Source of the DNA: Piliocolobus tephrosceles | Taxonomy: Eukaryota; Chordata; Mammalia; Primates; Cercopithecidae | Reading direction: 5' to 3' | NCBI RefSeq assembly: GCF_002776525.5 | Contig: NC_045438.1 | Location: forward strand, 146,918,095 to 146,982,094 | Length of the DNA stretch: 64,000 nucleotides | Shown: positions 45,139 through 56,890 of the stretch, piece after piece | Layout of the letters: the number at the start of each line of letters is the position of its first letter | Position numbering within the stretch: position 1 is the stretch's first letter | The notes under the pieces: model-generated | Databases searched by the model: none | Seen by the model: only the letters and a program-made list of their open reading frames with translations | Told to the model about the DNA's origin: nothing | Made by a program: the position numbers and the translations under genes

Positions 45139-48100
45139 TATGCTGTCTTAAAGTATAATGTTTATGGAACTCTTACTTTGAAATACAGTCATTTTCTCTC
45201 ACAAGTCATCTGAAGGGGACTAAATCAAGCCAGCTTTCCAGTGAGTTACAATCTCAGACTCTAATTATACAGTCTGCATCTCAAGTTGTGTTGTAATTCA
45301 TTAAAATTCTTTTTGCCCCTTTTCAGTTGGATGCATTTCAGCATTCTAAATTTTAGTCTCTTCCGGGTTCAAACAAAATGTAGACAGTTAATAGAGCATA
45401 TTTGTTTCTCATTTGTTTGTTAATTTGATTTTGTAATGATCTCTTTGTCCCTTCATTTCTGTAACCCATGGTGGTGCCTATCATAAGCAGTCAAAATGCA
45501 AATTTTCCTAGAGGCTGGCCCCTCCAGTCCCATAGCAAAAGAATTCTGATCCTGCAAAATGATTTGCATTTGGATGAAGGATTCCCACCACGTGTATGAA
45601 TTTGCACCTGGATGCAAATCCAGGAAGAGTGGGCTTAGGGGTGGGAAGAGGGAGTTGGAGTCTTTGGGGTGAAGGAAGGAGGTATTACACTATGTGAAGA
45701 CTGCAACTCTGTGCTCAGAACAGGAGTGAGAGTGAAGCATTGATTTTTGCCCTTCTGGAAGGTCTGCCTAGGTGCGTAGCCATTAGATGTCGGCAGGTCA
45801 ACTGCATATTGTCAGGGCAGTCGAATTTATGTCAGTAGTCTGGTCTTTGGCTTTCACAGATCTCTCTGGGCAGCCTGACTAGGAGAGGTTATCAGGTCCC
45901 CTGCCTGCTTGGTGGGGGTCACTATTTAACTTCTTTAAACTCTGCTTGGGAATGTGTATCTTTTCTGCTTGTGGACCACATCGTTTTTGTTAGTAGGCAC
46001 CCAGGGAGGCCTTGAAGTATTCCTAATAGGGATGTGTAGCCTTGGAGTTGCCAATGTGAAGTTTATCTTTGCTTTCCTGGTGTTTGCTATCTGGAGAGGA
46101 TTATCCAGGGAGTAGTTTGGCTTAGGTGTGAGGCTGATCCTCTCATTTCTTCTCACCCATTGAAAACATTACGAACCAAATATAATCCCATGGGAAGAGT
46201 AGACTCCGACAAGAAAATACAAGCCGTCAAGGACCAACAGTTGAGGATTACTGGAAATGAGATACAGTATATTTTTCCCCCAATTTTTTTAGAGAAGAAA
46301 GGACTGTAATTTAGACTGTAATTTACCCTAGAATTTTACATTGTGTTTTTAAGATGTGAACTGGAGACTCTTTTAGGAACTATTGCTTGCCCAAATTCAA
46401 AAGGGAGAACAAAGCTAGAAATAACTTTGAATATACATCCAATTATAAGAATATGATTTTACAGGTCTAGATAGAGAGAATATGATTTTAAAATTATAGA
46501 TGATAGTGCAATATGTGTTAATAATATAGAAATTCAATTAGATTGCTCATCATTTTTTTTGCATTTTACTTAATGTAGTTTCACTAAATAGAGATTTTCA
46601 AGTGTAGTTCACTATTGCTAATGCAGTGATTATACTAAGGGTTACTCACTTAAGATAAAAATTTTGAGCTGATTAGGAATTTTATCCAATTACATTGGTC
46701 CATTAAAAAATACAGTATCCATAGGTTGGCTAAACAGCAGATGCCTAAGTGCTAAAATTATTGCTAGAAATTTAAAAGCTATCTCCCTAGATTTCTCATT
46801 TGTCCTTTGGAACATGGTGTATCAAAGGATCTTATCTGCAAGTTTTGTAAGATTTGAACAGCTCTCCCTTTAAATCCTTTCTGCAAGAGTCATTTTTTTG
46901 TTTGAAAGGGTGACTGTCATTTGGGCCTTGAATCCCTGGGAACCCTCTGGGTTACATTAAGGGGTCCTGGAATCTCCATACCAAGGATTATCAAGGACAG
47001 AATAATGTACTGCAGTATTTGTACTACTCTTTTTCATGTGTAAGTAGCTTTGTAATGATGAATAAATCCAGAATGTACGGCTTTCATGGTAACTTTTGGT
47101 GTTCTCAATCAACAGAGATTAAAACAAAACTACTACTTTCGGGTAAAAATACAGGCTCTCCTACTTGAAAAGCTTGGAAACTCCTAGAAACTGTGAGTAG
47201 AAAGTGCCACCAATGTGACAAGCTTTCCGTTTCAACTACCGTGCCTTGTGTGCCTCTGAACTCCAAGTGGTCAAAGGAGCCATTCAATTCCAAGAGTGAC
47301 TCATGCTTATGTAACATACTGGTAGCAAAAGTGTAGAGCTTTAGGGTTTGTGGAAAAAGGGATCACATTCAAGTCATCTGCTAACATGGAGTCTTTTGAG
47401 TTTTTGCATTTTTTTCTACTTTGCTCTCAAATCACCACATTGGAGCTAAGCAGATGACAGCTGACTGTAGAGGTCTATAAACTCATTTTCATCTTGTGTT
47501 GAGCCAACCAGGACCCACTGAATCATGATTAAGGAGAGGACTCAATGAAATGCCCCCAACTCCGCCCCATTTCATTTCCAGAGCTGAGCTACGTTTCTCC
47601 CGCTTCAGATCATTGCTGGGTCAGAAAAACAGAAGCAAGGGGAAGAGAGGCCAGCTAGTGGCAGACGTACCACAAGGTACCGAGGCAAAGGTATGAAGAG
47701 AAGGAGTCTTCGTTTGCAAAGGTTAGAATGGCTAAGTAGCAGACAGCACACAATAGATATGAAGAGTCCGCCCCCATCACTCCGATACAAACAAGACCTA
47801 GAGTCTCATGTTCAAATACAAAGGGTAGAGGAGGCATTTCTAATCATGGCCCCAAAGACGTCAACAACCAGGAAAATGTCTACTTACACTCTGAGTAGGG
47901 AAATAAACCCATTCATTTTATATGCGCCATAGGAGTTTTTATTGTTTATAAATAATTACAGCTCTCTTTCATGTTGCAGCATTCTGGGTGGAAGAAGAGA
48001 AGGGAATTGGGCCTGTTAACCTTCGCATGTAACCAAGGAGCCGTTTATGACTGGCCAGGTGCAAATGCCATATCTAATCTTTCCCTGTGTCTGCCGTGCA

Positions 48101-48646
48101 GCAGCTGCAGCAGTTGGAGGGAGTTAGGGAGTTATTAAATATCAAGGAAATGTTTGCGCCAGGACTGTCTACTTCTGGGTGGTAAGTGAAATGTACAAAC
48201 TTTTTCGTTTTCCGTTTAGAAAGAGTGACAAATGTTAACAGGGAAAGTTATTCTTAGTGAGATCCCAACAATGGGGTTGAGGGCAGAGTGACTCGTCTGA
48301 GTCCAGAGGAAAATTTAGGACCCTTTACCAGTCTGTTGTCCCTATAGTTGCAAAAGCTTTTAAGTGTATTTTCTTTATTCCCTCTGGTTCTTTGATTATG
48401 AGCAGGGCACTCAGATACTGAAAGCCAAAGTGGATTCACCTGAGAAACAAAAAAACTTTCTTTAATTCCTATTAATGCCCAAGGATATTTGAAAGGTTAA
48501 TAATATCATTTGGGTAAAGTAAAATGAGATCTTGAAGAGAAGGTATAATACAAAAGGGAGGTTTGTGTGAGTTATTCTAATGATGTGGAGTACTACAATT
48601 AACACTGGCTGTGAGAATATGAGGGTGAACCCCAGCTCTAGGACCC
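45139..48646. other. Repeat-poor unique island
   Basis: About 3.5 kb without a recognisable interspersed repeat, in contrast to its surroundings. Contains the octamer cluster at 45496-45619 and a GC-box-like 'actccgccccat' near 47560. No exon is supported. Candidate regulatory DNA. Confidence 0.5.
45496..45619. promoter_or_regulatory. Cluster of three POU octamer motifs
   Basis: ATGCAAAT at 45496-45503, its complement ATTTGCAT at 45562-45569, and ATGCAAAT at 45612-45619, all exact. A further 'atttgcac' near 45600 is one base off. The octamer is bound by POU factors (OCT1/2, POU3F, OCT4). Function is inferred only. Confidence 0.55.
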
Positions 48647-48937
48647 TTTTTTTTTTTTTCTGAGACAGAGTCTCCCTTTGTCACTGTCACCCAGGCTGGA
48701 GTACAGTGGTGCAATCTCACCTCACTGCAACCTCCACTTCCCAGGTTCAAGTGATTCTTCTGCCTCAGCCTCCCGAGTAGCTGGGACTACAGGCGTGCAC
48801 CATCATGCCTGGCTAATTTTTGTATTTTTAGTACAGATGGGGTTTTGCCATGTTGGCCAGGCTGGCCTTGAACTCCTGACATCAGGTGATCCACCCCTCT
48901 CAGCCTCTCAAAGTGCTGGGATTACAGGTGTGAGCCC
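48647..48937 (-). mobile_element. Alu, 5' end missing
   Basis: T13 tail. The body ends at 'gtgtgagccc' instead of the full 'accgcgcccggcc', so about 15 bp of the Alu 5' end are absent. 'ctttgtcactgtcaccc' shows a 6-bp duplication. Confidence 0.92.
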
Positions 48938-49739
48938 ATGGTTATATTATGTAGTGGTGAAGACTAGGCTTTTAGTGTATCTGTCATCTGAATAGTGTGC
49001 ACTGCACCTAGTAGGTAGTATTTCATCCCTCACCCCCACCCCGCCATATATTTTGATAGATAGATGGCATCTGCAACAGCTGGTAATTGCATTAGATAAA
49101 TGTGACAGAAACCTAGTGACAGAGGCTTCATCAAATAGGAGTTGTTGTCACATCTCCAGGAGTTATATGACTGGAGGTGCACAACACAGGGTGGATGCTA
49201 CAGCCCCACAGTGGCATTGTGACCTGGACTACATTTTTTCCGTCTCCATCATTCTTCTGATTTGATTTTCATTCTCATGGGTCTGGCCTCTTCAATAAAC
49301 TGATCTGGAAGCCTACCCAGTGACTCTGCTTTCATCTCATTGGCCAGAACTATATCACATGACCACTACTAGCTGCAAGGGATGCTGGGAGTTAAAACAC
49401 CTAAACTGGGTCCATTGCTACAGTCAAACTAAGTCAGGGATGTGTAAGTAAGGAAGAAAGTGAAAATGGATATCAGATATGTGGTTAGCAGTGTCTGTCA
49501 CAGGGCTCTTAAGAGATTCACATATTATACAGGCTGGAGAGGACACGTACATGGAATGATAGAGTCACCACTCTAAAGGATCTTAGGAGAGTGAAATAAT
49601 AAAATAATTTAACATGCAGAATTGAATAGGGTTAAATTAAAGTCTTATCCCAAGTCTAAAATGGTAACTGGACACACACAGAATGGGGGAAATGTTCCTC
49701 AAGAGCACCCTATAAAAATACTTATTCATTTTAATTTAC
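48938..49739. other. Ancient repeat-like sequence, family unassigned
   Basis: 'ctcattggccagaactatat', 'actagctgcaagggatgctg' and 'agtgtctgtcaca' (about 49335-49500) belong to a dispersed old repeat I recognise but cannot name. The rest is unassigned. Confidence 0.4.
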
Positions 49740-50275
49740 CAGAAGAGTAATATCAACAAAGTAATATTTAACATTTCTTGCCAGGCGTGGTGGCTCACAC
49801 CTGTAATCCCAGCACTCTGGGGAGTCGAGGAGTGTGGATCACTTGAGGTTAGGAGTTCAAGACCAGCCTGGCCAACATAGTGAACTCCCATCTCTACTAA
49901 AAATACAAAAATTAGCTGGGCATGGTGGAGCCTGGCTGTAGTCCCAGTTACTTGGGAGGCTGAGGTGGGAGAATTGCTTGAACCCAGGAGGCAGAGGTTG
50001 CAGTGAGCCGAGATTGTGCCACAGCACTTTAGCCTGGGCAACACAGTGAGACTCTGTCTCAAAAAAAAAAATGTCCTGAATGTTTACTGTTAGTTATTTC
50101 ATGTAATTTCCCAGTAATTCTCTGAGGTAGATACATTATTATTATCCCCATTTTTTTTAGAAAACTGAAAATTATATGTAGCTTGATCAAAGTCCTCCAG
50201 CTAGAAAGCGGTTTGAACCTAATGGCAGAGTCCTTGCTATTTACCTCTATATTGTATTGTTTCCCAAGGAAAGGT
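49740..50275 (-). mobile_element. MIR SINE, split by an Alu
   Basis: After the Alu: 'tctctgaggtagatacatta', 'ttattatccccattttt' and 'ccagctagaaagcggtttga', in reverse MIR orientation. Confidence 0.72.
49780..50071 (+). mobile_element. Alu (S type)
   Basis: 'gccaggcgtggtggctcac' to an A11 tail. Sits inside MIR. TSD not clear. Confidence 0.93.
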
Positions 50276-50617
50276 GATCTATTGTCTAAAAAAGCTAAGT
50301 AAATCTTGGACTGCACTAATAGTATTATGACATCAATGTCCAGAAAGATGGTAGTCTCTCTTTTCTGGTCAGAACATCTGTGCAACATTGCTCTTTACTC
50401 TGGAGTCCACACTCAGACAGGAACCACCGTCCCCTTCCTACATCCATACCTCCTTTGCCCTAGTCTCAGACGGTAAGAAGGACACTGAAAGCCAACTCTC
50501 TCACCCTGCTCTTGGCCCCATCTCATGTCTCCTCTGGAACTCTATCAACTGACCCTTCAAACTCCCATATCTTCAATTTATCACATTCTGCTGATTTTTT
50601 TCCTCAGCAATTAAATT
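50276..50617. other. No recognisable feature
   Basis: Short unique stretch between MIR and Alu. Confidence 0.4.
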
Positions 50618-50910
50618 ATTTTTTTTCTTTTTTTTTGAGACAGAGTTTCGCTCTGTCACCCAGGCTGGAGTGCGGTGGTGTGATCTCGGCTCACTGCAAC
50701 CTCCCGGGTTCATGCCATTCTCCTGCCTCAGCCTTCCGAATAGCTAGGACTACAGGCGCCCACCACCACGCCCGGCTAATTTTTTCTGTTTTTAGTAGAG
50801 ACGGGGTTTCACCGTGTTAGCCAGGATGGTCTCGATCTCCTGACCTTGTGATCCGCCCACCTCAGCCTCCCAAAGTGTTGGGATTATAGGTGTGAGCCAC
50901 GGCGCCTGGC
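50618..50910 (-). mobile_element. AluY
   Basis: TSD 'cagcaattaaatt' at 50605-50617 and 50911-50923, exact. Y-type ('catgccattctcctgcc', 'ctcctgaccttgtgatcc'). Loss of about 12 bp in 'ctgcaacctcccgggttc'. Confidence 0.94.
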
Positions 50911-51095
50911 CAGCAATTAAATTTATTCAGAAAGTTTCCACCCCAATAAATAACCCCCACAAAACTTCATTTGTGGAAATGTGCACTTTGTAAACTACTG
51001 CTTCTAATGAATCCTTGTTAATCACACTTCTTAAAAGAATATTTAACCTATGCTGTCTCCACCTCCTTACTTCCCATCCACATCTTCAGCTTCCA

Positions 51096-51294
51096 AGACA
51101 CGTGGCCTTGGGCTCTCCTGCCTCTTTACTTACATGATGCTGTTGCATGAGTCAACCATTTTGAGCTTCAATTTCCTTCCTCAACTGCAAAACAAGAAAG
51201 TTGAAAGAATCAATTGTTTTCATTTACTTTTTTTTTCAAGGCACCTGAGTAAGGGTTTATGTTATGTGAATTAATCAGGGAAAGCTTACATAGT
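51096..51294. repeat. About 200-bp duplicated block, copy 1
   Basis: 'ggccttgggctctcctgc' to 'gaattaatcaggg' and 'acatagt'. Copy 2 lies at 56391-56587, same orientation, roughly 90 percent identical by eye. Part looks like very old MIR sequence. A minus-strand Alu follows directly. Confidence 0.9.
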
Positions 51295-51530
51295 ATTTTT
51301 TTTTTTGAGACAGATCCTCACTCTGTCGCCCAGGCTGGAGTAGAATGGTACAATCTCGGCTCACTGCAACCTCTGCCTCCCAGGTTCATGGGACTCTCCT
51401 GCCTCAGCTTCCCGAGTAGCTGGGATATAGGCGTGCGCCACCACGCCTGGCTAATTTTTGTATTTTTAATAGAGATGGGGTTTCACCATGTTGGCCAGCT
51501 GTTCACGAACTCCTGCCCTCCTGTATTTCC
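51295..51530 (-). mobile_element. Alu, left arm truncated
   Basis: T-tail and right arm intact, ends at 'gttcacgaactcctgccctc'. About 70 bp of the Alu 5' end are missing. Confidence 0.9.
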
Positions 51531-52780
51531 CAGCATTTGCAACATACAAGCCCCTCCTCAGTGGCAGCTATCTTTAAAAGTCAAAGAAGTTTACAGATTG
51601 TGTTATTGTATTTTAAGGGCTGCTCATTTATCTGACGTGGATCTAGAAAGCATTCATAAATCTGTTAAGTCTAGTTTTCACAAATGTGCTCTCCTACTAC
51701 TAAATCAAGATAACTTTTAATTCCCAATGACATTGCGAACCTAAACTCTGTATAGTTTTATTGGCTTTCTACTGGTTTTCTCATTACATTATTCTTAACA
51801 GAAGAAGGCTGACTGCTTCTGCTTTTTTATACTTAGGAAATAATTTTGGTGGCTATAACAGTATTTAACTTATCATGGAAACAGTGGTGTGTTGAGTGAT
51901 AAAGTGAATGAAAAGTGGCTGGTTCCATTTTGAATTATCAGCATATTCAAATCCAACAGAGCTTAAAGGAAAAAAAAAATTATCAGCATAATAAGCATTA
52001 GTGACAGGAAGGACCCAAGGAAAGAAAATCCACTATCAGTCTGCATCTACCCTAGGATTGTCATTCTCCACCACTACATCCTCTGAGAATGGGAAAGAAA
52101 ATCTGAATCACTTGGTAAAACACTTTAGAAGTAGGTAATTTCACAAAGGTATGGAAAGCCTTAAGCATCTATTGCAAATGTAATATAATCATATTTCTAA
52201 ACTTCACCATCTAGAAGATATTAAGAACACTGGTGGTGTTGGAAAGTTCTGATACTTGGTAATTTTAACTGTTAGGCCACTTCGGTATGCAGTCATTGAA
52301 GCAAGCAATGTTCTTCAAGGAAAAATCCTCAGATTTCTTAAAGGTAGAAGCGAAACAGTAATTAATTTAGTATCATGTTATGGCACAAAGGATAATTTCT
52401 TCACCAGATACTTATTTGACTTTTTGCAGCTTTTGGCTCTTGACCATTTACAGAACATGATGAGAATAAAAAATCACTAAAGAGAGGAGATGGTATGAGA
52501 GGTGGGGTCCAGGAGCAGTGGGGATGGAGACTGAGTAGCAGTATGCAACGACATCATTTTAGATTAATAGAATTACTCCAAATGTTAGAAAATTCAATTA
52601 CATTTGTAGGTGTATTTTTAAACAGCACTTCAAACTTTTAAAAGCACATTCACATGCATTATGCTTTTGTGTGCAGTACTCAGAAAATGTTTACATTCCC
52701 AGCTTAAAACTTATAAGATAGGAAAGGTAACTGCTTTGCCCAATGTCTACTACTTCCTAACGCAAAGATCTCTTCCCCAT
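51531..52780. other. No recognisable feature
   Basis: Unique AT-rich DNA. The frame tail at 51545-51720 is open but is joined to Alu sequence and not supported as coding. Confidence 0.45.
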
Positions 52781-52781
52781 G

Positions 52782-52807
52782 CCACACACACACACACACA
52801 CACACAC
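52782..52807. repeat. (CA)13 microsatellite
   Basis: Perfect CA array, followed 50 bp later by a GA-rich stretch (52857-52900). Confidence 0.95.
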
Positions 52808-52941
52808 TTACTTAGTTTTATCTCTGACCTACATTATTTTCTAATTCCTGAAGTGAGAAGAGAGAGAGAGCGAGAGCGCAAGAATGGGCGAGAGAAAAAA
52901 AAGACATGCAATTGAACTTGCTATTAAAATTAAATGGAATA

Positions 52942-53266
52942 GGCCGGACACGGTGACTCACACCTGTAATCCCAGCACACTGAGAGGCCGAGGTGAGTGA
53001 ATCACTGGAGGTCAGGAGTTCGAGACCAGCCTGGCCAACATGGCGAAACCCTGTCTCTACTGAAAATACAAAAATTAGCTGGAAGTGGTGGTGCATGCCT
53101 GTAATCCGAGCTGCTTGGGAGACTGAGGCAGGAGAATCGCTTGAACCCAGGAGGCAGAGGTTGCAGTGAGCCGAGATCATGCCACTGTACTCCAGCCTGG
53201 GCAACAGAGTAAGGCTCTGTCTCAAAAAAATAAAAAATAAAAAAATAAAAATAAATAAATAAAATA
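52942..53266 (+). mobile_element. Alu (S type)
   Basis: TSD 'aaatggaata' at 52932-52941 and 53267-53276. Tail expanded as TAAAA/TAAA repeats. Confidence 0.94.
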
Positions 53267-53276
53267 AAATGGAATA

Positions 53277-53729
53277 AGAGGTTAGCAACACTTGGACTTG
53301 GAAAACACTTTGGAAGCACATCCAGATGCTAGAAAGAGCCCTATGTTAATCAAACAAAAAGTATTTTTCCAAAAATAGACTGCATTTGATGATCAACTTT
53401 GAAAAGCTAATAATGTTTACATAATGTAGAAAAAAACCCAAGCTTCATACTTGGCTTTTTAATGTACACTTAGAGGCTACACTTTTGTGTATTTTACCAA
53501 ATATTCTTCAAAGGTGTTATAGCTTAGTATTAAACAGAATTTTTTTTTTTAAAGAACAACTTTAAAATGTGCCATAGGTAAAAGAACCACTTTAGGGGAA
53601 TATTCTATTAAACATGTTTTTATGGAGGGATCATATAGCATGCAATTATTTTGCAGTTACCTTTCAGCCCCTTGCTATGTAATTATTCATTTAGTTGTAT
53701 GTGCTTTACAAATTCGCAGCCCCAAAGAG

Positions 53730-53762
<33 letters not shown>

Positions 53763-54864
53763 ACACACAAAATGGTGATTATCTTTAGAGTTACATGGTT
53801 TCTCAAAGTATTTAATTTGCCATTTAATTTGTTAGGTCTGAATTCATATCATGACCTCATGGTAATCATGTACTTACCGGGGGACTTCCATGGATGTTGG
53901 GGTCTCAAAATATTGTGGGAAGGCATTTCGGAACAGGTGCAAATCCAAAATGATGAGTGCTATGTGTTCATACACACCCCTGGCTTATACAGGGATAGCA
54001 GTAAATATTGTTGGATGCATGCATGTGTATACATGTGCACACATAAACATACACCTGCAGGTGCCTTAGGTCTGCTAAAGACTGGTCCACTTCACAAGGG
54101 TGAGGAAACATTTTACCCAGTTAATCAAAGGCCACTCCACTTACAAAGCTACCCACATGTGTTAGATTTATTTGATGGTCATGGGGAGAGAAACATAAAC
54201 ATCTGAACTTCCTTTTAAAATCAAGAACAACAAACTAAAAATATTGCCATTAAATACAAGAAGTAAAAGCACCCAGTTTGGGAGGGACAGCAGGAAGCAC
54301 ACAAAGGACTACCTCAAATCTTTAAACATCAGAAGACTCTGCCTTTAATCTGCCTTGAATGTATAGGTATTATAAAAGGATACAGCTTCTAGAGCGGGGC
54401 AGAATAATTTGCTACTTGAGTCCAAATTGTGGTGTCTTGAAGCCAGCTCCTACTGGCTTATGAGAGCTAATTGTTAAATACCCAGCAATTTTGCAAACAG
54501 GTTGTTAAGCTGTTACAATCTTGAAATCAGCCATGATGGCAGTGTTTACACTACAGAAATTGGCAAACACTACAAGCCAGGTCTCCCTCCAACCCCCAAC
54601 CCAGAGAGCCAATTTACCAGCACACCAATGAGTTCAAATATTATTAAGGAACACTTTAATGAAAAAGCCCAATTTTCTGATAATTCTTATGGGACAGAGT
54701 CTCTCTACTCACCAACTCTTAGACTTTAAACCTTCCCCTGAGTGACTCCAAGTCTAATTTCTATTTTTTCCTTCTTTCTTTAGGCTCTTCCAATCCCCCT
54801 GGAGCCTATCACAACTAAACACTAATTTGAAAGATGCTCATATTTGAATATTAATGGTTAAGAG
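53277..54864. other. No recognisable feature apart from an A29 tract
   Basis: Unique AT-rich DNA. It contains an A29 run (53732-53760) and an alternating purine-pyrimidine stretch near 54010-54060. The 194-residue frame across the A-run is artefactual (poly-lysine). Confidence 0.5.
53732..53760. repeat. A29 homopolymer
   Basis: Pure A run not attached to any recognisable SINE or LINE body. Confidence 0.97.
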
Positions 54865-55140
54865 GACAAGATTTGAATTTGAATCTAGATTAGACACATC
54901 CGAGTTTGAACCCAGCAGCCTGCATTCACCAGATGTGTGATTTAAACAATATGCACTCCACATGCTTTTATTTTTTTTTTCTGAAAAGAGCACGATAATA
55001 ACTACCTACTGGAGTTCTTGTGGGAATAATAGTAATATTTCCCTTACAGGGTTGTTGTAGGGATTAGATGAGTTATTCATTGTAAAGCACTTGGAACTCT
55101 GGCTACAGAAAGCTATATGAATGGTAACTATGTGATGTGA
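54865..55140 (+). mobile_element. MIR SINE
   Basis: 'gagtttgaacccagcagcct', 'ataataactacctactggag', 'gggttgttgtagggattaga' and 'tgtaaagcacttggaactct' follow MIR order. Confidence 0.78.
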
Positions 55141-55205
55141 TAGATACGTTAATTAGATTGATTGTGACAATCATTTTACAATGCATATGTATATAAAAAC
55201 TTCAT

Positions 55206-55503
55206 GGACCGGGCACGGTGGCTCATGCCTGTAATCCTAGCACTTTGGAGGCTGAGGTGGATGGATCACCCGAGATCAGGAATTCAAGACCAGCCTGGCC
55301 AACATGGTGAAACCCCATCTCTACTAAAAATACAAAACTTAGCTGGGCATGGTGGCAGGCACCTGTAATCCCAGCTACGTGGAGGCAGAGGCAGGAGAAT
55401 CGCTTGAACCCAGGAGGTGGAGGTTGTGGCGATCCAAGATTGCACCATTGTTTTCCAGCCTGGATGACAAGAGTGAAACTCCATCTCAAAAACCCAAACC
55501 AAA
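55206..55503 (+). mobile_element. Alu (S type)
   Basis: 'ggaccgggcacggtggctca' to a C-interrupted tail. Flanks 'aaaacttcatg' and 'aaaacatcatg' form the TSD. Confidence 0.93.
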
Positions 55504-56390
55504 ACAAAACATCATGCCATACACCTTAAATATACAAAAGTTTTATTTGTCAATCGTATCTTAAAAACTTTGGGAAAAAGGAGAAAGTCCTATGCATGTA
55601 CTTATAGTTGAATGTATTAATATGATTGGGAAGATTAAGATACTATGTGTACCTAGGACATTGTAGACACTCAGCAAATTGTAATTGTTTCTGTTCTTCT
55701 TCTTGCAGTTCTGCTATTATACAGAACTAATATTTGGATTCAAACACATTTTCTGCAGGAGCTGGAAGGCTGATGTCTCCTGGGCCATAGCCCAGCCATT
55801 TGTCATGCCTGATGCCATTTTTGGAAGTAGACCTTTAGCTCTGAAAATGAGCAAGCCCAAAGTGGCTGGGCCAGGAGACCCACACTGCAGAAGGAGACGG
55901 GCAAGGAGAGCAGCACGCTCTTCCCTTTCTTTGAACTTACAGAACTTATTACCAGGAACTCTGGGTCTGTGATAACCGTTTCTGACTTTACTCTGTATTC
56001 TCTTTTACAGGGGACTATATTTGAACCTTGGATACCATGGTGATAACGTTATTCCCTTTTTGTACTTTTGTGGCTGGGCTGGGCTGGGTGGAAGTTAGGG
56101 GGCTTCTGCATCACCTCTCCTCAGCTGTTTCACTTCCCTCTCCCTGGGGTAGTGGTCTCGATTTCCATAACACTATGGCCCAGCTGTTTTAAAAAGCAAC
56201 AATCTTGAATTGTAATGTTTGCCAATTTTTGTGGTGCAAATACTCCCTCTATGGTTGATTTCAAGCTGCTAATGGTTTAGTACCCAGGTTGCAAAATTCC
56301 TGAATATTTAAAAAATTGTCTCTCTCACCACCTGACTCCAGCACACCCCTGTCTGTTAATATGTAATGGAGAGAGTCTGATGTAGGTTTA
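55504..56390. other. Unassigned; two splice-acceptor-like sites
   Basis: No repeat recognised. 'ttctgttcttcttcttgcag' ends at 55708 and 'ctgtattctcttttacag' ends at 56010; both look like 3' splice sites. No coding frame or donor is convincing, so an exon is not called. Confidence 0.35.
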
Positions 56391-56587
56391 GGACATATGG
56401 CCTTGGGCTCTCCTGCATCTTTACTTACATGATGCTGTAGCATGACTCAACCATTTTGAGCTTCGATTTCCTTCTTCCATTGCAAAACAAGAAAGTTGAA
56501 GGAATCAGTTTCTTTTACTTAATTTTTTTTCAAGGCACCTGAGGAAGGGTTTAGGTCATGTGAATTAATCAGGGAGAGCCAACATAG
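56391..56587. repeat. About 200-bp duplicated block, copy 2
   Basis: Second copy of the block at 51096-51294, about 5.3 kb away. The differences are scattered substitutions and a few short indels. Confidence 0.9.
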
Positions 56588-56588
56588 T

Positions 56589-56889
56589 TTTTTTTTTTTT
56601 TTTCTTTTTGAGGTGGAGACTCTCTCTGTTGCCCAGGCTGCAGTGCAGTGGCACGATCTCAGCTCACTGCAGCCTCCACCTCCCAGCTTCAAGTGATTCT
56701 CCAGCCTCTGCCTCCCAAGTAGCTGGGATTATAGGCGTGAGCCACCATGCCTGGCTAATTTTTGTATTTTTAGTAGAGACAGGGTTTCACCATGTTGGCC
56801 AGGTTGGTCATGAACTCCGATCTCAAATGATCCACCCACCTTGGCCTCCCAAAGTGCTGGGATTACAGGTGTGAGCCACCACGCTGGGC
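56589..56889 (-). mobile_element. Alu (S type)
   Basis: T-tail starts right after 'acatagt', body complete to 'acgctgggcc', then 'catagta' (short TSD). Confidence 0.92.
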
Positions 56890-56890
56890 C

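Noticed and set aside
52818..53321. 167-residue minus-strand frame
   Set aside because: Antisense Alu with a repetitive tail; typical artefact.
53622..54206. 194-residue open frame
   Set aside because: Runs through an A29 tract encoding poly-lysine. No domain and no splice or promoter context.
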